Positions 14,766 through 28,906 of a DNA stretch of 64,000 bases are shown here, piece after piece (within the stretch, counting starts at the first letter, position 1; the number at the start of each line of letters is the position of its first letter). The notes under the pieces are model-generated. The model was not told where the DNA came from. It did no database searches and saw only the letters and a program-made list of their open reading frames with translations. The translations under genes and the position numbers were made by a program. The DNA comes from Bryum argenteum (taxonomy: Eukaryota; Streptophyta; Bryopsida; Bryales; Bryaceae). The stretch lies in contig CM073325.1 in NCBI GenBank assembly GCA_037043015.1, forward strand, positions 12,007,001-12,071,000. The letters are read 5' to 3'.

Positions 14766-17700
14766 CTATGGGTCACCATAGGGAGTGGACACCATGGGTC
14801 CAACAGCGATGGGTGTTCTTACTCTGTGGCTGCCATCAGTCCAAATGAGGGCTCCGAACTCCCAGTTCACTTTCCACGGCTGATAGCTCGTCGGTGACAA
14901 CGTCAAAGTGTAGGACAGTACCGTCACAGTGCTGTTGAACGTGAGCGAATCTGGTGTGACGGAGGCGTGCACACCGGAGGGGTGATGAACTTCGACTTCG
15001 TACACCGATTCTGGAGCTCCAACATTGGTCACACTTCGGACCAAGCTGATGGGCTCGGTGAAATTCTCGGCCGCAAAGCTTGGGTAGTTAAGTTGGTTGG
15101 CTGGAACCTTCTGTGCAGGGCAGCGGAGAGCCGATGTTTCGTTCCCTGTGATCGTGCGAATCTGTTCGGCTGTGTAGTTCATGCTGCACAATAATGTCCT
15201 GTACTCGGTGAATGATGTGTTGTAGACCAACCCTGGATCCAATGCTGCTTTTGGATCAATGTGGCCAGATCCCCATGCCAGGGCTCCATCTGCATTTTGC
15301 TGGTGCTCCATTCTGAGTGGTTTAGCTGTTGTCATGAGAGCAGACTTGATTGCTGCGGCACTCCAGGTAGGATGCGCCGCTTTTACCAAAGCTGCAGCCC
15401 CTGCCACGTGTGGTGTAGACATTGACGTTCCAGAGTTGATGTTGTACTTGAAGGCTCGTGTGTCTCCTGGATCCTCAGATGGTGGGGCTACTGGCGACCA
15501 TCCCGCTAATATGTTCACTCCTGGTGCAGTGACATCGGGCTGCAAGACCATTTCCTGGTGAGTTCTCAGCTTCTAAACACCTCCTACCGTATGCTCATAG
15601 CCTTAATCCTTAAGTGTCCTACAGTTTGTGTTTAGTAGCCTGACATGATTACCTTCAAAATATCAGGTGTAATAGGGTTGGGACCGCGGGACGAGAACGG
15701 CGCCATGAGAGGAGCTGGAGCTCCTACGCGAGTGAGACTCGGGGTTATCATTGTCACAGGATTCCTGCGCAAATCATAAGCGTCATACAGGTGTGCTCCA
15801 CCTTATTCATACCTCAGTAAGTGAACAAGCTTTGAAACTCAGATCGTCAACCTTACCTCGTACTGTCGACATATGCTTGAATTTGGTCGCCAATGCCCAC
15901 ACTGACAGTAGTAACTGATGGCACTTTAAACACCTGTGCGTAGGCCTTGAGGTCGTCGTCAATGATAATGGTGGCAATTCCGCCCTTCGCATGGACTTCT
16001 TCCTCGGGGTAGTAAAGGCCAAATGTATTGCCTGGGACACATATGACAATGCTGTCTTTCACCTTCGTAGCATTCAAGGAGCCTGGGGCGCACACCCTGA
16101 ATGCAGAGGTGGCTTTATGGGTTAGGATCGTGCTCTGTATTGACAGACCAGGCTTCCGACTCTGGCACATTTTGAATGTACTTTAAAGTGCAGGATATTC
16201 TGCTCGTACCTGGCGTCGGCGGATTTGATGTTGGATGCTGGTATATCTTTCCCGTACACGAGTGAATATGGTTTCGGAGCAATTTTTCCAGTGTTGAGAC
16301 TTGGACCCTTACAACACACAACATGTCATCAGCAGAAGCTGGAAAGGTTTGCTACAGCAGCAAGTGTTGGCTGAAATTGCTACCGAGTAGGTGACATTGT
16401 TGCCGAGTTGGATGTAAGACAAATATTCTCGATCAATGGAGCTTGCAGCAGCTGTGAGGATCCAAGGTGCGCCGTTGATTGCAGTAGCTTCCTTGGGACC
16501 TGTATTCCCTGCAGCTGCAACGACAAGGATTCCTTTCTCCATTGCATGGAAAGCTCCAATGGCAATGGAGTCGTAGAAGTAGTCGGTCGCCGCGGCGCCC
16601 AAGGAGATGGCAATCATGTCCACTCCATCGTGAATGGCCATGTCAAAGGCGGCCATGATGTCGGAGGCCGTGCAGGAAGCTGGCCAGCAAACCTTGTAGG
16701 AGACCAGCCTGGAATTGGCTGCTGCTCCTCGCGCCGTGCCCCTGCCAAGGCTCCCTTGGAAGCTGACGTTTCTAGTCGGGGAGCCTCCGAGAGTTGTGGT
16801 GGTGTGTGTGCCATGGCCTTCCACGTCGCGGGGGGAGATACTAATGCTTGGATCTGAAACATTCATCTCCCCCCACATCGCTTCGTAACCTGCGTAGAAG
16901 GATCTGCCGCCAATCAGCTTCTTGTTGCAGTGAAACTTTGGGACGCTCTTGCCCGCTTCGCATGCCCCCTTCCATCTTGATGGGATCGGACCCATGCCTG
17001 TATCGTTGAAGCTCTCGTGCTCTGGCCACACGCCTGCAGCCCAGGTAAAGGATCATACGATTGATTATTGTTCATATTATCATTGTTAAAACTATACTTT
17101 CGAATGAAATTCTCGTTGACGATCTGAACTTCCCGAAAATTCGCTGTTGTACCTTCTATCTCAATTAGTTACGAAGGCTGTTATTTTGTGGGCTTTAGAG
17201 ATCAATGTACCGTCGTTCTGGAAAACAGAGAAATTAACATTTTTGGAAAGTGTTCAGAGTTGCAGGTGTGTAAGATCTTTCATCATCTCGATATTTACTT
17301 TACTGGGAGGCTTTATAAGATGTTGAGACTGGGAAGCGTTATAAGATGTTGAGAACAAGAAGATAAGGAGATATGCAATCACTTTAGGCAGGTGTAGTAA
17401 TTAACTTCTGTAGGAGTAAACAATTGGTAAGTGGTCAAATTGTTCTGAAGTTCTTTATTTGGCATGAGGAAGTTGATCTGATAGTATGTTAGAATAGAAA
17501 GCTTCTGGATTGGGATTCCTACCAGTGTCAATTGTAGCAATGATGATGTCCTTGCCAAACTCTGGTGATGTCCAGGGGTCAGTACCAAGAAGATTGATGC
17601 CCATGTAATCCCATGTTCTTGTTGTTTGCAAAGAGTAGCTGCGACTTGGAAATGCTGAGACTACGCCTGGCATTCCTGCAATGTAACAATGTGACCAAAA

Positions 17701-18937
17701 TTTGGTGAGTTCTGTACTTTTTCTTATAAATTGTCTGGATTTAAGCAATTAGAATTTGTGATCCACCTTTGCAGAATTCTTTTCGCTAATCAACTCACAA
17801 GGTTTATAGAAACAAATTAACATGCTTATTGCTTAATGAAATCAAGAGATGACATTAATGTGAACCTTCTCAGTTTCTTAGCTAGGTGAACAATTTTATA
17901 TCATCCACTTTGTTCAGCAGAGATTGAAACAGAGTACCTGATAGTTGTGCAGCTTCGGCCTCAGTAAGCATGGCTGAGAATCCGTTGATACCATGTTTGT
18001 AGCTATTCACGATTGCACTTTGTGCTGTTCCAACGCTGCAATTGCCCACATCACATTCTCTATAATCTTTTGAACAAATTTTCCAGAACAAGTTTTACCA
18101 GCCTGTTTACGTTCCCAAAATAAAATTGACGTTTTTTCTTAGATGCACAGTAGTTGCTCTTCCAATTAAAATCTCACAGCACTAAACATTTGACATGAAA
18201 CGAATTTTTGCAGAAGGAGCTGAAAGATAGGTACCTGCCGAGGACACTTGAGAGGAGACTCTGGTGTTTCGTTGCTGTAATTTCAACGGAAGGTTCATTT
18301 CTGTTACTCCCCATATACACAATGTACAACTGCACACAAAGGATCCCAAGCAGTGGGTACCTTATCAATTAGCTGTTTAAAATTTTCAAACTGGCTTTAC
18401 ATGACCAAAAGAAAATGGTGGATTCTGAAAAAGAAAACGAGTGAAGGGAAACTAGTCTAATCATCATGAACCTCAAGACAAGAATTAGTGACTAAATGGG
18501 AAATACCAATTTCACTAGACAACTCCACATGCAGTATTGCACTGCAAATTCCCCTGCAAATTTTGCAAAACTGAGGTTTTTTGCTATTAAAAAGTGAACA
18601 TCGAATCGAATTTGTCATATTGGCAATACTGAATGTGGAGTTGTGCTTAAGGCAATCGTTACAACTCTTACCAATTATTTTAATCACGAGTCAAAGCTGT
18701 AGTGTGGACCATACGAACATTATCACCCATGATACTATAGTACCAGTGTAGTTCATCTAGGTAACCGGACATTTGTGTACAAAGGCACACTATTTTGGAC
18801 CGTCCACTAAATAGCATAACGGCTGTACAGGAGTAATAAAGCAGATCCCATACCTTCTTTTCGGCAATTGACTGTGCAGCAGAGCGTTGAAAGAGCAGAA
18901 TGAGCCCCAAAAGACACCACATCACACTCCACGCCAT
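14766..18937 (-). CDS. Secreted subtilisin-like serine protease (plant subtilase, S8)
   Basis: Nine exons on the - strand join in frame: 18937-18854, 18329-18235, 18035-17938, 17675-17523, 17033-16384, 16307-16210, 16096-15857, 15764-15653 and 15554-14766, giving 772 residues. A signal peptide (WCLLGLILLF, residues 7-16) is followed by the I9 propeptide (LYIVYMGS from residue 29). The catalytic triad is complete: Asp142 in ATIDTG, His217 in GHGTH and Ser554 in GTSMSTPHVAG. Asn320 in AAAGNTGP is the oxyanion-hole residue. The part between Asn and Ser holds the protease-associated insert. A fibronectin-III-like C-terminal domain ends the protein. It is expected to be secreted and to cleave cell-wall or apoplastic proteins; its substrate is unknown. 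The acceptor before exon 6 has a weak pyrimidine tract. All active-site residues are present. Confidence 0.95.
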
Positions 18938-21900
18938 GGCTTCTTGTTTTTCTTACAAGGTACGTGATTATTAAGTACTCCCTACTGCTCATTTGCTAGC
19001 AATCGTAGAGCACTGATTGATCGGTACCTCAGAAATTCACAAGTCGAACGCGCATGTGTACCCCTGAAATTCACAAGATCAACACAAAATACTGCATTTA
19101 GGCAATGTGTACATGAATTTGAGCATTCAACATCAAACAGAGCAGTAGAAATTTCAACAAATGGGGGCTATAAATACTCTATTTACTCAAACTAAAGATC
19201 ATGACTCCTCCACTTGTGAGTAAGACAGGCATGTAATCACTGTCCAACCGCAACAACCAACTCTGAAGCTTAGAACTGAGGAGCAATTGCCACAAATTTT
19301 TGCCGAATTCGAAGGGTAGCATGAATAATCAAAGATCGAAAGATTGAAGACTACAAGAAGAATGCAGAGCTGATTTGAAAGAGCTTATAGCCTGGGAAGA
19401 GCAGGATGTGTCACGGGACCCCAGCGCAATGAAAACAATGAAGAAGACTTCTGGATTGAAGAGTCCATTTATATACATCAGAGAAAAAGCATAGAAGTTC
19501 TGAAGGAGCCTTGATAAAGTGCAGCTACGTCACCGTCTGCTTGATCCGGGGAAGAATGAACCTGCCCACCCGGAAGAACCAAAGCCATCTAAGAAGGAAT
19601 TAACCAACTACACACACGTACATACATGTAGCTGAAAATTATTATTACTACCCTCTCGTAGACTGGATTCATTTGGTCGCTACCAAACCACACCTTCTTT
19701 GCAGTCCTGGCTCATCGACACCATGCTACTCACTGAACTGTCTTCCAGTGAGGTCTAAGAAACCACACCACTCCATGAAAAATCTTCACAATTTTCTAAC
19801 CTCTCTGGTTAAAGTGACAATCAACTGATAAGCTTGTGGGTGTGTACGTGCTTGCAGATTGACGGTGGCGCGCATGGATGATGGTGAAGGAATGTGCATA
19901 TATACAAGCATCTTGCTTCGGGGATGGTGAGTGATACTGTATGTTGCTCTTGTCAGAGAATCCATCACTTTTGTTAGAATCTCTTATACTGCTCTTTCAT
20001 TACTGTAACATTATGGAAGATTAGCTACCAAATGCAGTCAAACTGAGTTCAACGCTGAGCGTGACTGCCTCTTTTAGCTCATCTGCAATGGCATGGTCAA
20101 CCAACTACAAGCTTTTTGATGCACAAGGCGATTGTGATATTCTCTTATTCTACATGGACTGATTTTTCACAAGGTTATGCTGGTGACAATTTGTGTTCTG
20201 GTTCATGCAGAATAGCTGGCCATGGTTAGAATCTAGGAACAGCAGAATATGTCAGTGCATCTTGCATGTTGTGCAAAGATTTACTTGTCAGTTGAAATCC
20301 TCTCATACTTATTGTGTGTGTGTTTTCATATGAAAATTACAAGCAACTTTAACCAAAGGCCTTGTAGGTTGATGACTACCGTAATCCTGGGAAGGTTTGA
20401 AGATTGTGGACCAAAGTGGGTGAGTTGTCTTTTTTTCAACAACTATACTTTGCTTTCGAAAAATATGATCACCTCATAAACAAAGGCATGTTCACATAAG
20501 TTCGGTTTGCTTAAATAGTGTTGAGGCCTTGTATGAAATGTGAGTGGGGTGAGAACTTGCTGTACATGGCCATGAGAACATACATCACCTTTACCTTCAG
20601 TCACGACTTATAGAGAATCTTTCCCCGTGAAAGAGAAAAGAGGGCAATTTCTTCCAGGTACTTTTATTGGCTCTAGTGTTGTCAAAGCATAAAAAGTCGC
20701 CTTATTCAAGCCAACTAACATGCTACTGTACTGTGTTGCGTTGACACAATTCTTGTCAATTTGCACGAATGGTCAAACCATGTTTTGATTCGTGAACACT
20801 TGATGTCCAGATTCTTCATGAAATTCCACGAATATTGAGGAATAAGGACACCGTGGATATTGAAGGGCGGTTCAAATAGTGATTCCACATGAACTTTGTC
20901 CTCCATGACCAATCAATGATCAACTTTTTCCTTTCGCAAGGTAACGAAGATCATTGTACAAAGATTCTGTCATATTGTCCATTTTCCATAATATTCTCGG
21001 AATTGCTCGAAGGCTAGGGCTACCCATATCAGCCATATGCATAGATTTGACAAGAAGGGAGATACTTTCTTCTGTAAGAAAAGTGGAGTTTACAACACAG
21101 CAATTGGAGGTAAAGAAAGTGGCTTATCTGAAGAGAATTTAGCATGAAGAGATTGTTATTTTGTTTCCTGATTAGAGTAGTACTAGATTAAGCTTAGTCT
21201 AAGAATCGAAATATTGTTCGGAAATGCGGAAATTGTGTTGCAAAGTAGGTGGTGCATAACATTCTCATGAGTGCTTGAAGAGGAGTTTCAGTGTGTTTTT
21301 TGAAAGGGGTGATTTGACTTGCCAAAGTTTGACTTGAACTAAAGTTTTGACTTTCTCTAGTACTTGCTTTGTTTTGTCCGCTCAGCTCCCTTTGCCAGCT
21401 TTGCAGTGGTGTTTCTTCCTTGTCCACAACGTTTCAAAGCTGGATATTCTTTTCTTTGAAGATACTTTTTTATAAGAAATGAAGAATACTTTTATTGGAT
21501 CCTACTTAAAATTTTCATTATGGAAAAGTTACTGGTAAAATATTTCTAGACACGGGAACAATGCCAGTAAATTTGCAAAGAGGAAAAATATTATCATTTC
21601 ATTTTATTTTCATTTTATTTTACTTTATATCATCGTGATTGATTATAGAAAAGTGACTCTTCTAGGAAAGTATTTTCTTACACATGAGTAAAATGTATCC
21701 TTCTCCTCTTTGTAAATATTTTCCAATTGTTCCCTATCTGGGAAAAATTCACCCAATTGTTCCCCCATATTAAATTTCCCCTAATTTGAATCAATGTCTC
21801 TTTTTATTACAGATATAGTGGGCCAACAATCAATTTTGACCACCTTTTGCAAAGCTTTGTCAGACGATAGATTTTGAGTGAAATACTATGGGATATAGAT

Positions 21901-24833
21901 GATTGTGGTATGCATCTTCACGCCCAAATCTTTAACCCTTGAACATTTTAGCCTAGAAATGTGGTTCCACAACATGTGTGATAGATGAAAACAAAAGTAT
22001 GCTATTTGGATTCCATCCAAAAGTTTATCATTTTTACTATGAATTGGGAATGTCACTAACAAACCTACCATAGTAAAAAACTCTTCAACCAAAATTTTTT
22101 TCACTCCATCTAAAAAATACTCTTGTACCAAAAAAATTATCAAGAAAACACTCTGCTCAAATTATAGCCTTGCTTTGATAAAAAGTGCCTCCAACTTTAC
22201 AAAGCATAAAGAGTCTAAACATCCCTTAGCACTAGTAGGAATGTCATATCTTTGTCACATCATAGATTGAGCAAACACTCTTACAAGTAAAGAGCAATAT
22301 AAATTAAAATACAATCCAACAAATGATGTCAACGTCCAATGGTTCAATGAACGAAACACAATTATACCTCAAGAGTCATGGATTTTTTAGTTTTTCCTAT
22401 ATTGGAAGATATTGCAAATCCGATCCCAAAATCATATAGATTAATAATTTTTCTAGTTGAAAATAAAGACAGTGCCCAACTCTACAATAAATGCACAAAA
22501 AACTATTTTTAATAACATATGATTAGCTTCTTCAAAAAACATGCCTCAATATATATAAAGATCTCAGAACAAAAAATTACCTCCACTAATATACTTGTCA
22601 CAAATTCATACCATCTTGAATGGTTGTGAACTTTCCAATGAACAAACTAGACCTGATTAGAGATTCAATTCGAGAAGCTTCATCGATATGCGACGTTCAA
22701 TGAGAAACTTATGACTTTTCAAAGTTTCACCTTGCCATCTAAGAAGGTCAATATTTGACATTCTATATGTATAGGGACTAGAGGTAGTAGTTGTAAAGTA
22801 TGTTAAAAAACGACCTACAATACAAGAAAGTAGTACAAATCAAAAGTCCACTAGCATTCTTTCTAGTGAAAAGAGGAATCTATAACTATTTCTCAACTCT
22901 GAAGATATACAACCACACTTGATTTGATATGTCAACTTGTATCAAGCTTGGACTAGTATAAATAGTGTTTATTTTTTAGTTCATACCGACTTGTTCCTAA
23001 TTATAGAAGAGTGTCTCTATATATTAGGTTTTGGATGACATAAGAATCATTTATTATAATCATCACTTTTCCTCAAAATTTCCTACCATAGTACCATAGT
23101 AGTAGATATTCTAGAAAATTGACAATTTTAATGCTTAAATTATAACATCAAAAGACATAATCAAGATAACCAATCTTCCATGCTATAATTTAAGAATTGT
23201 TTTTGCATCATTCTATTAGTGATTAAACTTACGACATTGCATACCAAGTTGATAATTTTAGAACACTACATGTACTAAGAAACTCAACCATGTTGCAAAG
23301 TATTCTCAATAATGGTCATGTTGTAGTGTCATAAGAGATACTCAATGGTAGAGTGACAAGGGAAGCGCATCATGGAGTGCAAGACGTTGTCAAGTAAAGA
23401 AAGCATTCATCCGCAGGGTAGAAGAACCCAATTGTGCTACACGCATGTTGGTCTTCTTGGAGATTGATGTTGTTCAATCTTGTAAACTACAATTTCTCTC
23501 AATTTCTCATCACTTTCCGCATCTTCGCTTCATTGTGGCCACATCTAAAAGGCATGTGTTTTGGTTATGCCACATCCAAACGTTGTACGCCTCAATTCAG
23601 CCATATCCTAAAGGCTTGCAAGCACACTATGTCCATAGATCTTGAAAATTTGGCCACATGTGGTCAATTTTAGGCTTCCTTTTGTCTTGTAATGACATAA
23701 TCACTTTATAAAGGCAAGCTTCAAACTTTAAAGTTATTATGTCGTTATAAAAGATAATTATTAAAGATAGAATAAGCATCATCTCACCACAGAACCTTAT
23801 AATCTTGTTACTCCTTATCCTATAACCCTTATACGTCGTAACCTACCTAGCCAAGAAATCATTTCTTTGAAAAAAAGTGTCATCGACAAAGATGAAGCTA
23901 AGTTAATCAAACTCAATCATACAGTCCTATAGTAAAGTTAGTGTAGGTCATGTGGGTCAACTTTTGAGTCATTCGGCCTCAGATTGCAAGATTTTAACGT
24001 AATAGTAATGAAAAAAGATCACAACAATTCAACAAATTGGCTTTGAAGTGAAAATGCCATGAAATAGATTACCTACTAGAAAGTTGTTTAGCTTCATCTC
24101 AAATGCACCCTTGAGCAAGAAAAAGCTATGAGAAATTTCTATTAACACAATTAATGGCCTTGCAATTGTAAAAATCGTCCCAAAACTCAAAAAGGAAAAT
24201 TGTCCAAAAACTAGACCCCCTTGCACAAAAATTAATGCCATAACTTCCTCACACCTTAGATGGAATTGAGGTTTCACCATAGAAACCAGACATTTGAATG
24301 GAATCCAATTCAACAAACAAAGTTGAAATTCAATGGTGGATGTAGGAGAGATAATGAAATGTTTCTATACAAGAGTGATCATGGAATGAAGGTTAGCAAC
24401 TTTTTGATTAGAAGCTAAATGATTGGATGATTTTTGATATTGGATCTGCAAACATTGATGTTTATACTAAAAGTACCAAGAAAATTCCTTTAGCTTGGAG
24501 ACCTATAATTCATTCATTCATCGTTAAAATCTACTTTTATTTGTTGGAATGAATTTGATCTAATAATCTAGTTTTGTGGTAGGAATATTTACTCGATCCA
24601 CCATGAAAATCAAGATATTGCATTATTTTACTTAGTGCAAGTAGTCTAGGTTTGGACGAGTTCTATATTATTCGATTATTTGACCAATTGAGATCTCAAC
24701 ATGATTATATGGTTGAAATTCATGTACATTTAGAACACTTTATTGGAGATGATATTTCTAGACTCAAAATTCAAATTTTCAGAGGTCCAATTTGACAATA
24801 TCCCACTTGATATCGATTATGAGAGTAACCAAG
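18938..24833. other. Long AT-rich intergenic region, no gene seen
   Basis: About 5.9 kb with only short, unrecognisable reading frames. The part next to 18937 must hold the subtilase promoter and 5' leader. One block at about 24160-24300 belongs to a dispersed repeat described separately. No tRNA, rRNA or clear transposon ends were seen. Confidence 0.5.
24160..24300 (-). repeat. Dispersed repeat, copy 1
   Basis: On the - strand this block reads GTGCAAGGGGGTCTA, then GACAATTTTCC, then ACAATTGCAAGGCC. The + strand near 46890-46970 gives GTGCAAGGGGTCTA, then GACTATTTTTCC, then CCATTGCAAGAC. A shorter third match (GTGCAAGGGGCCTA) is at about 45355. The family is not recognised. Confidence 0.55.
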
Positions 24834-24978
24834 GTTGTCTTACAAGAAAAAATTCTTATTCGTTTGTTAAACACAATTTCGATGAGATGTACATTTAAGA
24901 CGTCTTCAATGTATTAAATGTACATCTCAACTAAGTTATGTTTGACAAATGAGTAGGAATTTTGTCTGATAAGACAAC
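24834..24978. repeat. 145-bp foldback MITE, copy 1
   Basis: This is a near-perfect inverted repeat. The left arm starts GTTGTCTTACAAG and ends GATGTACATTTAA; the right arm is its reverse complement and ends CTGATAAGACAAC. It would form a long hairpin. A second copy of the same length is at 63186-63330. It encodes nothing, and its transposase source is unknown. Confidence 0.85.
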
Positions 24979-26120
24979 AACTGAGCAGTGTAGACGATCC
25001 TCAAAGTGTCTTAATTTCAAGGTAGATTATAATATCCAAGGTTATAGGCAACACCCAATATCTCATAACCGGTATTGATACACAAACCCTATATTGCTAG
25101 ATGTGAGAATGCACATGAGAAGCAAGAACAAAAAAAAAAAAAAAAAAAAAAAAAGAAAGAAAGAAAGAGTCAAATGACAAAAGTTGAAAAAAAAAACACC
25201 ACAATTTAAACATTTGAAAAAAAAATTGGGGGCTAATTTCGAAAAATAAACACCAAATGTCACACTAATTGACATGGAACTAAAGTGCAAATCTAAACAC
25301 AATCTCTATTTTTCCTTAATCTTTGTGTTTGTTACAAACAAAACTAGACCCGTGATGTGTAGAATTCCCGGAAATTTATCATTGGCTTTCTTCTCATCTA
25401 AACGCTAATTACATGGCATAGAAATCTCTACATCAGTATAAAAAATGTCTTGTCATAGAGTTCCTTGTCTAAGATTAATTGCCTACTTGAATGAGTTAGT
25501 AAACATGTACAAGAGTCACCTCCTACTTCTATCAAAAGAATGCTAAATCACACAAGTGAATTCATGTGAATTGTAAGCAACTATGAATTGTTGCTATCCC
25601 CTTCCTCCTGCACAAAGGAACAACACCCACATTTACACTTGATTTCTTCTCCAATTGAGAAAACAATTGACCACAAAGATACAATTATAACAATTCGATA
25701 GAATCTCATTCATTCATGATTCATTTCAATTTTGAGAGCTACCAAATATTGCACAAAGGTGGAGTGATTGACTTATAACCAACTCATTTTGTGCGTTGAT
25801 TGCACATATTATTCTATACACTATACTTTATAATTCTCAATCACAATGATATCACTCGCGAGGGTAATGTAAAGTAAGGTGTTCAATAATGGCTCAACTT
25901 TTATAAACAGGCATGAAACGAGCGCAAGCCATTCTTGTGAATGGGGGAAATTAGAAAGAAAGATTGAGCAAGTAGAATCATAATTTTTGGACTCTTCTAC
26001 AATGAGTTATGAATTAATGAAGTTGAAAATATAGGTGTTTCTAAAATGGTGCCCTCTCTGTAATGTTTGCACTTGAGTACATGGTATTGTTGCATATCGA
26101 AAAGCTATTATGCTATTATG
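24979..26120. other. AT-rich intergenic DNA with an A-tract
   Basis: No gene was found. It includes an A-tract followed by AAAG repeats at about 25130-25168. Confidence 0.5.
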
Positions 26121-26374
26121 TACCTATAGATGAAGATTACGATAGTTGCATTATAAGACTTACTCCATTTTAGACCACTCTACTTTAAACATACACAACT
26201 TATGCACCTATAGGTGAAGATTACTAAGACTCCATAATGGGACCTGCTCCATTTTAAACCACTCTACTCTAAACATACACAACTTATGTACCTATAGGTG
26301 AAGATTACTAGAGCTCCATAGTGGGACCTGCTTCATTTTTAGACCACCCTACTCTAAACATACACAAACTTATG
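26121..26374 (+). repeat. Three-copy 85-bp tandem repeat
   Basis: Three head-to-tail units start near 26121, 26205 and 26289 with ACCTATAGRTGAAGATTAC. Each continues through CCATTTTAGACCACTCTACT and ends AACATACACAACTTATG. The second and third units are the most alike. The repeat lies about 70 bp beyond the end of the PRXL2-like gene. Confidence 0.85.
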
Positions 26375-26441
26375 CACAAAACTCAAAACGAACACATTTC
26401 AATAGCTGATTTATCTATCATTTGATGATTTGGCAACCCAT

Positions 26442-28906
26442 TCAAATAGGATGAGAGAGACATACCCTCAAGAAATGGCAGACTTGCAGGACTTCATCCA
26501 ACGGAGCCCAATCGCCGAAATTCCGCTCCACAAACTGATACGCCACCCCGCCCTTGCCTCTTCTTACGATGAACAATCCACCTTTGATCACCCCCTCGCC
26601 TTTGTTGTTGTAATTGATCCCGGTCCTGGTAGCGCGGCCCCAGTTGCGTCTGGCAACGGGATTGAACACGAACCCCGTGAGCAGATTCTCTTTCATCAGT
26701 TTCCCTCCGCCCAGCGCACGGAAGAAGTCCTTCTTCTCGTCCAGGACTACCATGCCTGCCCAGTAGCGCGGCCAAAACGCCCACACCTCCTCGTCCACGT
26801 CTTCCAGCACGATGGCCACCAGCTGGACGCCGAGGGCGTCGAAGATGGGCTTGCGGGCGTACAGTTGGTGCGCTTCTGCTCTGCACATCACGCACCTGCC
26901 ACCCAACAGCCACGATCCTCATCCGCCATTTCACTGATCCGCATATTTTTATCTTCTGTATTGATCCTTGATCCTTCACTCGAGAGCTCATTTTTCTGTT
27001 GGTTCATGCAAATTTTTATATAATGTGATGGTTTCTTTATCAGTATACGATGTGCTGAAAAAAACCCACAATCGAGAGAATCTGTTGTTCAATTGGGATG
27101 CGTTGAGAAGAAGAGGAGAGTGGATTGTAGAGTACTTAGGAAGTGAATAAATTTGCGGAATGTTATGTAGAGTAGCAAGATAGAATTTAGTTGAATGGAG
27201 GTTAAGATTTGACACATGATACCTTGATAAAATGGCACATGGAATGTAGGAGAACAAACTAAGGGTTAAACCATCACCAATCTGTACCGCACATTCGTAT
27301 GATCGTGTACTCGAGCTCAGTTGAACAGTATACAATGAATGATATAATTTTTGGAGATAAAATTCTTTCTGATCTGCTGCGATGATGAACTACAAGTCGG
27401 CATAAATTATGAAAAATCTAACAAGTGAGGAGTGTATTAGTAAATCCAATTTCATGTGTGATTTTGACATAGAATCATGTGAAATGAGATTAGTTTCAGT
27501 AATATACTCTTGTGACTCTTGAAAAACACTATGATTTGGTTTCAACACTCGTCTCACAAAGAATCCAAGATTTGATCACGGGGTTTTTTCAAGAGACACA
27601 GGACTACATATCACCTGTTCAGTTGTTCACTCATGTGACAAAAACTATATATTTCGAAATGTTTTATCTTTCACGATCTTCCTTCACTCACTTTCTACTC
27701 CAGATTTCACCATCTTTTATTACAGCATTGTCTACGCCATTCTCTGTCATGAATTGACAATGGTATCAGATTTTACAGACCGATTCTTTTTCTTATTTAG
27801 AATAGGAAATGATAGATGTACTAAGAGAGTGAGAGTAGCGTACCCAGGGCGACGAATGCAGAAGAAGAGAGTGGCATTGTTAGCCCAAAGACTACTCGCT
27901 TTCAACGGCGGCAACTTCCTGACACTCCTCAAAGTCGCAGAATCAATACCACTCCGATGATCAGGAGCAAGGGGCCGAAGCAAAACCCTCTCCAAAACCG
28001 AAACATCCGCAACTTTATTCTCCAGCTTCGGAGCGCCAAGCAACCCACACAATCTTCGTTGAGCGGGACCCGCCGAATACACACCTTTGTGCGCATTCGG
28101 CTTCGTAGCATCCAAAGGTCTCAAAATGGACGGCACCTCGTACCCGGAAGCATTCGACCTCCTCTTCGGACTCTTGGGCAACACCTCGTAACTCAAACTA
28201 GTATTCTCGTACCCCACTGAGCTAGCATTCGACCTCCGGGGCTCGGACGAGTATCCAGCATTCGATCTCCGAGCCCCCTCGAAGGGCTCAGACGAGTATC
28301 CAGCAGTGAGCATTGAGCTTGCATTGGACTTGCGGGGAGTGGAAGCTAGAGACTCCTCTTTCCGGGAGCTGTCTCCGAAAGAGGAGCCTGCGTCCGAAAC
28401 GAGGGATTTGTGGAGATGGAATGGGAGTGGTTTTGTGACTGGGGTTGTGGAACCTCGGCGAGGACGAAGCTCAGGTGGAATCTGCAAATCGCACGAGATC
28501 GAAGTGTCGATGAATGTCGCGACGTGGGTCTTTCGCATTCGGAACTTCGAGACTAGGTCGGCGGGTTTTGTGTTGATCAGGTTTACTAACGCCGTGCCGG
28601 AAGCTTCCATTGCGTCTGCGTAAACCATCAGTGACCGATTGTGGAGATGGATTCGCAGCTCCAATGCATCCTGCACGAAAGCTCATGCACATTCAGCATT
28701 GTTCGAAATCCCGATAGCGCGGAGAAGGTACAATGCGGAGATAGGGTGCTTACTCGTTGGGCGAGGGTGAGCTTGAGATGGTCCATGTCGTCGGCGGCGA
28801 TGACTTTGAGTGTCGGCACATCGTCCCAGCCATCTTCGGCCAATCTTGCGCGCAAGTTCTTCAAGATCCCATTCCCCAGAAACTCCTCTAACGAATACGA
28901 CCCCAT
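26442..28906 (-). CDS. SAM-like domain plus peroxiredoxin-like-2 (PRXL2A/AhpC-TSA type) fusion protein
   Basis: Three exons on the - strand join in frame: 28906-28754, 28670-27844 and 26895-26442, giving 477 residues. Residues 1 to about 110 form a helical SAM-like region (SYSLEEFLGNG, then GWDDVPTLKV, then DDMDHLKLT). A low-complexity Ser/Arg-rich linker follows at about 115-240. The thioredoxin-fold part starts at about 255. The exon 2/3 joint rebuilds RRPG-CVMC-RAEA, with a CxxC pair at Cys328 and Cys331. ALGGGKL and AYQFVERNFGDWAPL follow, as in PRXL2A proteins. The Met at 28906 is chosen because MGSYSLEEF fits the family start; an in-frame Met at 28960 would add 18 residues. The intron between exons 2 and 3 is 948 bp. 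A redox role is expected from the family; the substrate is unknown. Confidence 0.92.

Noticed and set aside
16408..16857. 149-residue + strand frame
   Set aside because: It is a shadow of subtilase exon 5 on the other strand.
26494..26991. Overlapping frames opposite and beside the PRXL2-like exon 3
   Set aside because: Shadows of the real - strand frame, which has a conserved protein sequence.
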